Below, in pieces: positions 25,037-33,140 of a stretch of 36,116 bases of DNA. The position numbers and the translations under genes are program-made. Location of the stretch: the NCBI GenBank assembly GCA_948485625.1, contig CAOMRW010000002.1, forward strand, positions 95,998-132,113, written 5' to 3'. Position 1 is the first letter of the stretch, and every line of letters starts with the position of its first letter. The notes beneath the pieces are model-generated. The model searched no databases, was not told the DNA's origin, and was given only the letters and a program-made list of their open reading frames with translations. Origin of the DNA: an uncultured Clostridia bacterium (GTDB lineage Bacteria; Bacillota; Clostridia; TANB77; CAG-508).

Positions 25037-25738
25037 TTACTTTCTTCTCAAAGAAATAACAATTTTTCTTCTAGGCTCCTCACCAATACTTCTTGTCTCA
25101 ACCATATTATTTTCCTGCAACTTTGTATGAATTATCTTTCTTTCATATGCTTGCATTGGCTCCAATGTAACTGATTTCTTAGTTCTAATAACTGTTTTAG
25201 CTAATTTATCAGCTAAATCTTCCAATGCCTTTTGTCTCTTTTCTTTATATCCTTCTATATCTAAAATAACTCTTACTCTATTCTCTATCCCTTTACTAGC
25301 AACTGATGACAGAATATTTTGAAGAGCATATAAAGTCTCTCCTCTATAACCAATTAAGCATCCTAATTTTTTATCTTTTAAATAGATATTTAATCCATTT
25401 TTAGACATATCAATAGAATATTCTGCACTTTCGCTAACTTTACTTATAAATTCTTTTAAAAATATTTCTATATTATCTTTAGCCTTTTTTTGTTCTTCTT
25501 CAGATAACTCAATTTCTTTTCTATCTTTTTTTAAATAAGAATCATTTACTTTATTTTCTTTTAATGTCAATTGGACTTTAACAATTCTAGGTGATAATAT
25601 ACTAAAAAAGCTTCTTTTATCTTCACTTTCTAACACTTTTATATCAACCATATTTTTAGAAACATTTAATTTTTTTAAACCATTATCTATAGCTTCATTT
25701 GTAGTTTTTCCCTCTGAAATAATACTTCTATTATCCAT
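25037..25738 (-). CDS. jag: RNA-binding protein Jag/KhpB (SpoIIIJ-associated)
   Basis: The product has 233 residues. The N-terminal Jag-N domain (about 1-50; EGKTTNEAIDNGLKKLNV, FFSILSP) is followed by a charged linker, a KH domain near 130-165 (KLGCLIGYRGETLYALQNI, with the GxxG loop) and a C-terminal R3H domain (MQAYERKIIHTKLQ). It binds RNA and, with KhpA, influences cell envelope growth in Gram-positive bacteria. I chose ATG 25738, since AAGGGA abuts the ATG at 25747 and is correctly spaced for 25738. It follows yidC by 26 bases. Confidence 0.94.
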   Translation of the reverse strand: MDNRSIISEGKTTNEAIDNGLKKLNVSKNMVDIKVLESEDKRSFFSILSPRIVKVQLTLKENKVNDSYLKKDRKEIELSEEEQKKAKDNIEIFLKEFISKVSESAEYSIDMSKNGLNIYLKDKKLGCLIGYRGETLYALQNILSSVASKGIENRVRVILDIEGYKEKRQKALEDLADKLAKTVIRTKKSVTLEPMQAYERKIIHTKLQENNMVETRSIGEEPRRKIVISLRRK

Positions 25739-25764
25739 TTTTAACATTCCCTTCTTGCAGTTTA

Positions 25765-26655
25765 TTAATCTTCATCTTTAATTATTTTATCTAAAACTAA
25801 TCTTTCAACAATCATTAAAATATTATTAACTAACCAATATAAAGCAAGCCCTAAAGGTGCTACAAGAGATATTGAAACAGACATAATTGGCATCATCCAA
25901 GACATCATCTTATTAGATTGAGCCATAGCATCTTCCATCTCATTTCTTTCATTTTCTTTATTTTCTTTATTTTCTGTAATATCAATTATATCTTTTTTAT
26001 CAGATTTCTTCTTGCTTTGCATTGATGTAGTAATTCTCATTGATACAAAAGTTGAAATTATATAAAGAATTGGTATTATATAAACAGTCCAATCTCCTAA
26101 ATTTTGTTGTGGAATTTTACCTAAATCTAATCCTAAAAATTGCATATTTAGATTAATTTTACTTAAAACTTCATCTTCTGGAAATTTCTCTTTTAAATAA
26201 TCAATTTCTCTTACTATATCAATTTCAGAATAAGCTTGACTAACAACCATTCCATCATCTTTCATTTGTTGTATATAAGACTGTAGTTGTGTATTATCAA
26301 TCTTTTCCATATAAGTTAATGGAAATCTAACCATATAAAATATTGATATTAATAAAATAAATTGAACTATAGCACTTAAACATCCACTAAATGGACTCAT
26401 ATTTTCTTTTTTATATAAATCCATCATTTCTCTATTTAATTTTTCTGGATCATTTTTATATTTAAATTGCAAAATCTTCATTTTTTCTTGAAGTTTAGCA
26501 CTTTTCTTCATTGTTTTTTGTTGTTTAATAGATAATGGTAACATTATTAATTTAATAATTACTGTAAATAATATAATAGCCAATCCATAATTACCCACAA
26601 AATCATTTATAATATTTAATAAATAACCAAAAATGTTTGCAAAAAATTGAAACAT
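25765..26655 (-). CDS. yidC: Membrane protein insertase YidC (YidC2/SpoIIIJ type)
   Basis: The product has 296 residues and about five spans in the Oxa1/YidC core: GLAIILFTVIIKLIMLPLSI with a Lys where Bacillus SpoIIIJ has the groove Arg, QKTMKKSAKLQEKMKILQFKY in the cytoplasmic hairpin, FSGCLSAIVQFILLISIFY, and the C-terminal pair around MSWMMPIMSVSISLVAPLGLALYWLVNN. It inserts membrane proteins alone or with Sec. I see no lipobox at the N-terminus. A Glu/Asn/Lys-rich stretch (about 225-240) lies in the cytoplasmic loop. It follows yidD by 15 bases. Confidence 0.96.
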   Translation of the reverse strand: MFQFFANIFGYLLNIINDFVGNYGLAIILFTVIIKLIMLPLSIKQQKTMKKSAKLQEKMKILQFKYKNDPEKLNREMMDLYKKENMSPFSGCLSAIVQFILLISIFYMVRFPLTYMEKIDNTQLQSYIQQMKDDGMVVSQAYSEIDIVREIDYLKEKFPEDEVLSKINLNMQFLGLDLGKIPQQNLGDWTVYIIPILYIISTFVSMRITTSMQSKKKSDKKDIIDITENKENKENERNEMEDAMAQSNKMMSWMMPIMSVSISLVAPLGLALYWLVNNILMIVERLVLDKIIKDED

Positions 26656-26670
26656 CTACATTCCTCCTAC

Positions 26671-26892
26671 TCATTTTAGTGGATCATACCCTCCTTTTGA
26701 GAAAGGATTACATCTTAAAATTCTATATATCCCCAAAATTGTACCTTTTAATGCTCCATACTTTTCAATTGCCTGTTTTGTATATTCAGAACATGTAGGA
26801 TAAAATTTACAATTTATATTTTTACTTTCTAACCATAAAGAAATATTTTTTTGATAAAATTCAATCATTTTCAATAAAATCTTCTTCATCAT
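26671..26892 (-). CDS. yidD: Membrane protein insertion efficiency factor YidD
   Basis: The product has 73 residues, full length for the family. The diagnostic motif CKFYPTCSEYTKQAIEKYG is followed by GIYRILRCNPFSKGGYDPLK. It is a small peripheral membrane protein that assists YidC-dependent insertion. Its ATG overlaps the stop of rnpA by four bases (ATGA), so the two are translationally coupled. Confidence 0.97.
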   Translation of the reverse strand: MMKKILLKMIEFYQKNISLWLESKNINCKFYPTCSEYTKQAIEKYGALKGTILGIYRILRCNPFSKGGYDPLK

Positions 26893-27242
26893 TTAAATTT
26901 CCTTATTTTTATATTAGCCTTATCAAAAATAAAATTCATATCTGTTTTTATATTATCAAAAGTAGCATTTTCTATATCTGCTTTCTTTTTCCATAAAAAA
27001 ACTATACTTTTTCCTCCTTTTATCTCAGATTCTAATATTTTGTAATTTTCTCTAATTAATCTTTTTATCTTATTTCTTCTTACGGCTTTAGCTGTTTTAA
27101 CACTTATAGCTAGTCCTAAAAAATTACAATTTTTATTATTATCTTTTATAAAAGCCTCTATATTTTTACCAGAATAATATTTTCCTCTTGATAAAACATT
27201 TCTAAATTCATAATTCTTCTTTAACATTTCTGTTTTTTTCAT
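26889..27242 (-). CDS. rnpA: Ribonuclease P protein component
   Basis: The product has 117 residues and a standard RnpA fold: YEFRNVLSRGKYYSGKNIEAF at the N-terminus and the basic RNA-binding RNR-type motif AVRRNKIKRLIRENYK near 55-70. It binds the catalytic RNase P RNA (not in this window) and helps cleave pre-tRNA leaders. It stands 178 bases downstream of rpmH. An AAGAGAGGGAAAG SD lies before the ATG. Confidence 0.96.
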   Translation of the reverse strand: MKKTEMLKKNYEFRNVLSRGKYYSGKNIEAFIKDNNKNCNFLGLAISVKTAKAVRRNKIKRLIRENYKILESEIKGGKSIVFLWKKKADIENATFDNIKTDMNFIFDKANIKIRKFK

Positions 27243-27420
27243 TATTTCTTTCCCTCTCTTATTCCAGTAGAAATCAAATGAAAAAACTTAATTTTAACTT
27301 TTAATTATAGTAAAAAGGCAATTATATTTTTTATTTATTTAATATTGAAATTGAAAAATAAAAAAATATAACTCCCTTACTTCATATAAATCTTTTTATA
27401 ATTTAGAATTAATATAAAAA

Positions 27421-27555
27421 TTAAGCACTTAATTTTTTTCTACCTTTAGCTCTTCTTGCTTTTAAAACGTTTCTGCCAGCTCTAGTTTTCATTCTTTTCA
27501 TAAATCCATGTTCTTTCTTTTCTTGTCTTGTTTTTGGTTGAAATGTTCTTTTCAT
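27421..27555 (-). CDS. rpmH: Ribosomal protein bL34
   Basis: The product has 44 residues and is nearly identical to the family consensus: MKRTFQPKTRQEKKEHGFMK, then RMKTRAGRNVLKARRAKGRKK. Only the histidine/glutamate-containing QEKKEHGF, in place of the common KRKRSHGF, is slightly unusual. AGGAGG lies 8 bases before the ATG. It is the first minus-strand gene left of oriC, with a strong sigma-A promoter. Confidence 0.98.
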   Translation of the reverse strand: MKRTFQPKTRQEKKEHGFMKRMKTRAGRNVLKARRAKGRKKLSA

Positions 27556-27632
27556 TACCTGCACCTCCTACTAGCTTTGTTTTTATTTAAATTCCATTAC
27601 TGGATATTTTTTGCAAAATAATCAGTATATCG

Positions 27633-27662
27633 ATTATACTTTAAAATTTTATCATTTGTCAA
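27633..27662 (-). promoter_or_regulatory. Promoter of rpmH
   Basis: On the minus strand a perfect TTGACA (27657-27662) and a perfect TATAAT (27633-27638) are separated by 18 bases. The promoter points left, away from dnaA. Confidence 0.85.
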
Positions 27663-27740
27663 TAGTTTTTTAAAAAAAGTAAAAAAATACTATGTAAACT
27701 TCTAAAATTTGTTTGTAATATTTTTGTAATCTATCTACAG

Positions 27741-27951
27741 TTATCCACAATGTTTATAATTATTATCCACAATTCAAAAATTTTTTCCACAATTCTATTG
27801 ACTTATTAATATCATTTTTGTTATTATATGAATTACAAAAAAAGACAAGATTTTTATTAGAATATCAATTAAAAATCTGTTCGTAATTTTTTTTGTTTTT
27901 TTACTTAAATATTACAAACTTATCAACAGTTGTGGATAACTATGTGGATAA
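27741..27951. other. oriC: oriC, DnaA-box cluster 1 (rpmH-dnaA spacer)
   Basis: Perfect TTATCCACA boxes lie at 27741-27749 and 27763-27771, with TTTTCCACA at 27783-27791, TTATCAACA at 27920-27928, and inverted perfect boxes at 27931-27939 and 27943-27951. A 125-bp AT-only-like stretch between the two groups (about 27800-27915) could contain the unwinding element. Gene strands diverge here, as expected at a Firmicutes bipartite origin. The last boxes end 24 bases before the dnaA ATG. Confidence 0.9.
27798..27827 (+). promoter_or_regulatory. Probable dnaA promoter
   Basis: TTGACT (27798-27803), an 18-base spacer and TATTAT (27822-27827) lie about 150 bases before dnaA. A DnaA-box variant ends 6 bases upstream, consistent with autoregulation. 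Confidence 0.6.
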
Positions 27952-27975
27952 GTTTTGTTAGAAAGGATGAATAAA

Positions 27976-29325
27976 ATGGCAATTCAAAAAGATGAACTTT
28001 TAAGCAAACTGAAAGAATTACTAAAAGAAGAACTTTCAACAATATCATATGATACATGGATACAACCATTAGGAATAGAAGATATTAATGATAGCCACAT
28101 TATATTTACTGTAAAATCAGATTTTCAAAGAGATTTTATTGAAAATAAGTTCAAAGATTTAATATTTAATACATTAAGATACATCACAAATAAAGAATGG
28201 ACATATTCAGTAAAAGAATTAGAAGAAGAATCAACATCTGGAGAAATAATATCAAATACAAAATCAAATGTATCAGAAACAGAACTAGAAAGTAATCACC
28301 TAACATTAAATCCAAAATATACATTTGAAACATTTGTAGTAGGTAATAATAACAGGTTTGCACATGCAGCAGCATTAGCAGTAGGAAATGAACCTGGAAA
28401 ATCATACAATCCTTTATTTTTATATGGAGGTGTAGGTTTAGGAAAAACTCACTTAATGCATGCAATAGGAAATAGAATATTAGAAAATAATCCAAAATCT
28501 AATGTTCTATATGTTACTTCAGAAAAATTTACAAATCAGTTTATAAATTCTATTAAAGATAATAAAACAGAAATATTTAAAAATAAATATAGAAATATAG
28601 ATGCTTTATTAATAGATGATATTCAATTTATAGCAGGAAAAGACAGAGTACAAGAAGAATTCTTCCATACATTTAACACATTAAGGGAAGAGGGAAAACA
28701 AATAATAATCTCAAGTGATAAACCACCAAGAGACATAGAATTTCTAGAAGATAGACTAAAATCAAGATTTGAATGGGGACTTTTAGCTGATATTTCATGT
28801 CCAGATTATGAAACAAGATTAGCAATACTAAGAAAAAAAGCACAAGATGAAAATATAATAATTGAAGATGCTATATTATCAGACATAGCCAATAAAATAG
28901 ATTCAAACATAAGAGAGCTAGAAGGGGTATTTAACAAAATTGTAGCAAGAGCATCTTTAACACATAGTCCAATAACAATAGAATTAGCAGAAAATATAAT
29001 AAATGAATTTAAATACGAAAGTGAAAAAGTAATATCTTGTGATTTCATAAAAGAAACTGTATCTAAATACTTCAGTATCGATAAAGAAGAATTATCAGGA
29101 AGTAAAAGGTCAAATGATATTGCATTTCCAAGACAAATTGCAATGTATCTATGTAGAGAAGTTGCTGGAATGTCATTCCCTCAAATAGGAGGAGAATTTG
29201 GAAATAGAGATCACTCAACAGTAATGCATGGTTATAATAAAATAACAAGAGAGATAAAAGAAAAAAATAGTACTAAACTAATTGTGGAAAGTGTGAAAAA
29301 CATAATTACTAGTGAAAAAAAATAA
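27976..29325 (+). CDS. dnaA: Chromosomal replication initiator DnaA
   Basis: The product has 449 residues. Domain I opens with LLSKLKELLKEELSTISYDTWIQPL. The AAA+ domain has Walker A GGVGLGKTHLMHAIGN, Walker B ALLIDDIQFIAGK and a sensor II region. The C-terminal DNA-binding domain has the signature REVAGMSFPQIGGEFGNRDHSTVMHG. It binds the boxes on both sides of its gene and melts the origin. I chose ATG 27976 (MAIQKDELL), with AAAGG 9 bases upstream; earlier in-frame ATG (27967) and TTG (27955) codons lack a spaced SD. Confidence 0.98.
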   Translation: MAIQKDELLSKLKELLKEELSTISYDTWIQPLGIEDINDSHIIFTVKSDFQRDFIENKFKDLIFNTLRYITNKEWTYSVKELEEESTSGEIISNTKSNVSETELESNHLTLNPKYTFETFVVGNNNRFAHAAALAVGNEPGKSYNPLFLYGGVGLGKTHLMHAIGNRILENNPKSNVLYVTSEKFTNQFINSIKDNKTEIFKNKYRNIDALLIDDIQFIAGKDRVQEEFFHTFNTLREEGKQIIISSDKPPRDIEFLEDRLKSRFEWGLLADISCPDYETRLAILRKKAQDENIIIEDAILSDIANKIDSNIRELEGVFNKIVARASLTHSPITIELAENIINEFKYESEKVISCDFIKETVSKYFSIDKEELSGSKRSNDIAFPRQIAMYLCREVAGMSFPQIGGEFGNRDHSTVMHGYNKITREIKEKNSTKLIVESVKNIITSEKK

Positions 29326-29425
29326 GATATATCAATTTAAACAGTAGTATTTTTAAATTTATGTTTGTAAAAAAGATTGTTTGGATAAAAAATTTCAAAT
29401 TGTTCTTACGGAAGCAATGTATTTG

Positions 29426-29591
29426 ATATCCACAGTATATTGTGAATAACCTGTTTAAAACATGTGTAAAACTTATTTATACACACTCATATTTTTTATA
29501 TGTGGAAAATACAATAACTTATCCACTTACTTATTCACAATAATTTTTCTAGGGATATCAACTTTCAACATAGTTTTCCACAGTTTCCACA
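29426..29591. other. oriC: oriC, DnaA-box cluster 2 (dnaA-dnaN spacer)
   Basis: Box variants lie at 29426 (ATATCCACA), 29441 (inverted TTATTCACA), 29501 (inverted TTTTCCACA), 29519 (TTATCCACT), 29531 (TTATTCACA), 29574 (TTTTCCACA) and 29583 (GTTTCCACA). None is the perfect consensus. With cluster 1 this makes a bipartite origin flanking dnaA, as in Bacillus subtilis. The 331-base spacer carries no gene. Confidence 0.8.
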
Positions 29592-29656
29592 AGACCTAAT
29601 ACTAATACTACTAAATATATTTATTATTATATTAATTATATAAGGGAGGAACAAAA

Positions 29657-30775
29657 ATGAAAATAGTTTGTTACAAAGACAAAATAATAAAAGCTATTAA
29701 TTCCGTAGTTAAAGGAGTAGCATCAAAAACAACAATGCCTATACTAGAGGGTATATTAATTCAAACAAATGATAATGAAATGAAATTAACAACATATGAC
29801 TTAGAAATTGGAATAGAATACATAATGGAATGTGAAGTAAAAGAACAAGGAAGTACAGTAGTAAATGCTATAATGTTTAGTGAAATTATAAGAAAATTAC
29901 CAGATACAGAAATACATATATCTGTAAATGAAAAAAACTTATTAGAAATTGAATGTGAAGGTTCATTATATAAACTAGCAACAATGAATCCAGAAGAATT
30001 TCCAGAACTTCCTAAAATAGAAGTTGAAAATTCAATAGAAGTAGAACAAAATGTATTAAAAAATATGATAAGAAAAACAATATTTGCAGTAAGTAGTGAA
30101 GAAAATAGACCAATATTTACAGGATGCTTATTTGAAATTCAAAAAAATAAATTAAATATAGTTGCTGTAGATGGATTTAGATTAGCATTAAGAAGTATAT
30201 TCTTAAATAAACAAACAAATGACTTTAGTGCAGTAATACCAGGAAAAACATTAAATGAAGTAAACAAAATATTATTAGATTCCTTTGAAATAGTAAAAAT
30301 AGGAGTATCAAAAAATCAAGCATTATTTGAAATGGATAATTGCAAAATAGTAACAAGAGTATTAGATGGAGAATTCTTAAATTATAAAAATGTAATACCA
30401 GAAAACTGGGAAACAAGAATAAAAGTAAATAAAAACAATTTACAAAACAGCTTTGAAAGAATAAGTTTAATATCATCATCATCTGTAGAAAAAGAAAAAA
30501 AATATCCAGTAAAAGTTAATGTAGATATAGGAAAAGTATTAATATCATGTACAAATCAAACAGGAGAAGCAAAAGAAGAATTATTTATTTCAACAGAAGG
30601 TAAAAATTTAGAAGCAGGATTCAACCCAAAATATTTCTTAGATAGCTTAAAATCAATAGATGATGAAGAAATATATGTTGAATTTGGGACAAGTATATCA
30701 CCATGTTTAATAAAATCAATAGAAAATAAAGATTATGTATATATGATTTTACCAATAAGACTAAAAGAAGATTAA
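29657..30775 (+). CDS. dnaN: DNA polymerase III sliding clamp beta subunit
   Basis: The product has 372 residues and three clamp domains. It has the domain 1 start INSVVKGVASKTTMPILEGILI, the FTGCLFEI and VDGFRLALR motifs in domain 2, and the C-terminal MILPIRL that forms the partner-binding pocket region. It encircles DNA as a dimer and tethers polymerase. AGGGAGGA precedes the ATG. A strong hairpin follows within 15 bases of the stop, so dnaN is separated from recF transcriptionally. Confidence 0.98.
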   Translation: MKIVCYKDKIIKAINSVVKGVASKTTMPILEGILIQTNDNEMKLTTYDLEIGIEYIMECEVKEQGSTVVNAIMFSEIIRKLPDTEIHISVNEKNLLEIECEGSLYKLATMNPEEFPELPKIEVENSIEVEQNVLKNMIRKTIFAVSSEENRPIFTGCLFEIQKNKLNIVAVDGFRLALRSIFLNKQTNDFSAVIPGKTLNEVNKILLDSFEIVKIGVSKNQALFEMDNCKIVTRVLDGEFLNYKNVIPENWETRIKVNKNNLQNSFERISLISSSSVEKEKKYPVKVNVDIGKVLISCTNQTGEAKEELFISTEGKNLEAGFNPKYFLDSLKSIDDEEIYVEFGTSISPCLIKSIENKDYVYMILPIRLKED

Positions 30776-30787
30776 TAAAAAATAAAC

Positions 30788-30827
30788 AGAATTTCTAAAT
30801 ATATGAACTTTATTATTTAGAAATTCT
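30788..30827 (+). terminator. Terminator after dnaN
   Basis: A perfect 14-bp stem (AGAATTTCTAAATA / TATTTAGAAATTCT) with a 12-base loop is followed by TAATTTTATTTTAT. Confidence 0.85.
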
Positions 30828-30854
30828 TAATTTTATTTTATCAAATTAGTTATA

Positions 30855-30886
30855 TTATCCACAAATTATTAAAAAATTGTGGATAA
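30855..30886. other. Inverted pair of perfect DnaA boxes after dnaN
   Basis: TTATCCACA (30855-30863) faces its complement TGTGGATAA (30878-30886) across 14 bases, in the perfect frame ATTATCCACAA...TTGTGGATAAT. It could be a third DnaA-binding site or a hairpin. It has no T-run, so terminator use is less likely. Confidence 0.7.
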
Positions 30887-31030
30887 TAATTATATAATAT
30901 TTATAAAAAAATTAGAAAAAAAAAGAATAAATTAGAAAAAAATATATTAAAATTAGAAAACAACAAATTAAAATCAAAAATAAGCCAATTTTAAAAAATA
31001 AATATATAATTTAATTAATAAAAATAAAAT

Positions 31031-31880
31031 TAATTAAAATTGAAAATAATAAAAAATAGAAAAAATTAGAATAAATTAGAAAAAAAAAGATAAAAAAAGA
31101 ATAAAAAAGTTAATAAAATGTGGAAAAAATATTAATTATAGTTAAAAATAGTTAAAAAGTATAATGACAAAAAAATAAAATAATAAAAAATAGAATAAAT
31201 TAGAAAAAAATAGTATAAAAAAGAATAAATTAGAATAAAAGAGTTTTTTTAATATAAAAATATAATTAATAAAATATAAATAAAAAATATAGTTAAATTA
31301 AATAATTAATATACAAATTTTATAAAAAAAAATAAAAATAATTAAATTAAAAAATAATAAAAAATAAAAAAACAAATAAAAATCAAAAATAAGCCAATTA
31401 AAAAAATAATAAATATAATTTAATATAAAAAAAATAAAATTAATTAAAATTGAAAATAATAAAAAATAGAAAAAATTAGAATAAATTAGAAAAAAAAAGA
31501 TAAAAAAAGAATAAAAAAGTTAATAAAATGTGGAAAAAATATTAATTATAGTTAAAAATAGTTAAAAAGTATAATGACAAAAAAATAAAATAATAAAAAA
31601 TAGAATAAATTAGAAAAAAATAGTATAAAAAAGAATAAATTAGAATAAAAGAGTTTTTTTAATATAAAAATATAATTAATAAAATATAAATAAAAAATAT
31701 AGTTAAATTAAATAATTAATATACAAATTTTATAAAAAAAAATAAAAATAATTAAATTAAAAAATAATAAAAAATAAAAAAACAAATAAAAATCAAAAAT
31801 AAGCCAATTAAAAAAATAATAAATATAATTTAATATAAAAAAAATAAAATTAATTAAAATTGAAAATAATAAAAAATAGA
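31031..31880. repeat. Perfect 410-bp tandem duplication (2 full copies plus 30 bp)
   Basis: Copies 31031-31440 and 31441-31850 look identical base for base, and a further 30 bases repeat before divergence. About 60 bases before the first copy also match imperfectly. The unit is almost pure A/T, purine-rich on the plus strand and built from short motifs such as AAATTAGAATAAATTAGA. It contains one DnaA-box variant per copy (TGTGGAAAA at 31120 and 31530). It carries no gene. The whole 30776-32019 spacer is gene-free and occupies the place where many Firmicutes have the S4-domain gene yaaA. Confidence 0.93.
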
Positions 31881-31938
31881 ATAAATTAGAAAAAAATAGA
31901 AAAAAAAAGAATAAATTAGAATAAAAAAGATTATAAAA

Positions 31939-32029
31939 TGTGGATAATTATAATTAAATATTAAAATAAAAAGAATAAAAATATAAAAAAAATATTATAA
32001 AATAATATTGGAGAAAAAAATGTGGATAA
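31939..32029. other. Two perfect inverted DnaA boxes before and in the recF start
   Basis: TGTGGATAA occurs at 31939-31947 and again at 32021-32029. The second overlaps the recF initiation codon: its bases encode Met-Trp-Ile-Lys. DnaA bound there could block recF translation-start DNA or mark an extended origin. This is inference from the matches alone. Confidence 0.6.
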
Positions 32030-33088
32030 AAAATATAAAAATAAATAATTTTAGGAATTATATAAAAGAAGAAATAAATTTAGATAATAATATAAATATA
32101 TTTTATGGAGAAAATGCACAAGGAAAAACTAATATAATAGAAGCAATTTTTTTATGTAGTTTAGGAAAATCTTTTAGAGCTAAGAAAGATAGTGAAATGA
32201 TAAGATTAAACCAAGAAAATTCAACTGTAGAAATAGAATATGAAAAATCAGATAGAGAAGGAAAAATAAAAATAGAATTAGGAAATAAAAAAAATATATA
32301 TTTAAATGGAATAAAAATAAAAAAATTAAGTGAATTATTAGGAAATTTAAATATAGTAATATTTACACCAGATGATATAAATATTTTAAAAGGACGGACC
32401 ACAAAATAGAAGAAGATTTTTAGATATAATGATAAGTCAATTAAGACCTAATTATATGCATGTTTTAAATTTATATTTAAAGACAATTGAACAAAGAAAT
32501 AAATATCTAAGACAAATAAAAGAAGAAAATAAAAGTGAAGACCTTTTAGATATTTGGGATGAAAAATTAGCAGAATATGCAATAAAAATATATCAATATA
32601 GAAAAGAATTTATAGATAAAATAATAAAAAAAATAGAAATAATTCATGAAAAGATAACAAATGAAAAAGAAAAAATAAAATTAGAATATATAAGTGAATG
32701 TAGGGAAAAAGAAGAATATATAAAAATATTAAAACAAAGAAGAAAATTAGATATAATAAAAGGATTTACAACAAAAGGTATACACAGAGATGATTTTATG
32801 ATATATATAAATAACAAAGAAATAAATATATATGGTTCACAAGGACAAAACAGAACAGCAATGTTATCTTTAAAATTAGCAGAACTTCAAGTAATAAATG
32901 ATGAAATAGGAGAATATCCAATTTTATTATTAGATGATTTTATGTCAGAATTAGATAAAACAAGAAGAAAAAATTTCTTAGAAAATATAGAACATACACA
33001 AGTAATAATTACAGGAACTGAAAAATTAGATATTGAAAATTTAAATTATTTGGAATATAATGTGTGTAGTGGAAAAGTTATAAAATAA
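32020..33088 (+). CDS. recF: DNA replication/repair protein RecF, needs +1 frameshift at codon 126
   Basis: RecF is full length (355 residues) only if one base is skipped. Frame 0 from ATG 32020 (GGAG 6 bases upstream) gives the Walker A GENAQGKTN and runs to FTPDDINILKG. The next codon is CGG (32395-32397), then ACC ACA AAA TAG. Skipping the C continues as GPQNRRRFLDIM in perfect register with the family motif KGSPxxRRRFLD. The C-terminal part carries YGSQGQNRTAMLSLKLAE and Walker B PILLLDDFMSELD. No residue is lost or gained relative to homologues. RecF loads RecA at gaps with RecO and RecR. The gene precedes gyrB by 52 bases. Confidence 0.92.
32392..32398 (+). other. Putative +1 frameshift site GGA-CGG-A in recF
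   Basis: The 0-frame reads AAA GGA CGG ACC; the functional frame reads AAA GGA (C) GGA CCA. The P-site codon is Gly GGA, the A-site codon is CGG, and the new A-site codon is GGA (Gly). A 0-frame stop follows four codons after the CGG. No slippery heptamer or evident internal SD is at the usual spacing. Confidence 0.7.
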
Positions 33089-33140
33089 AAATAAATATAA
33101 AAATAATAATTTTTCATTTAATAAAAGAGGAGGAAGACAA

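Noticed and set aside
31031..31880. CRISPR array or coding repeat
   Set aside because: The units are 410 bp, directly adjacent without spacers, and have stops in all frames.
32429..33088. Second half of recF as a separate gene starting at ATG 32429
   Set aside because: No SD precedes this ATG, and homology starts upstream of it in the same frame, continuous with the first half.
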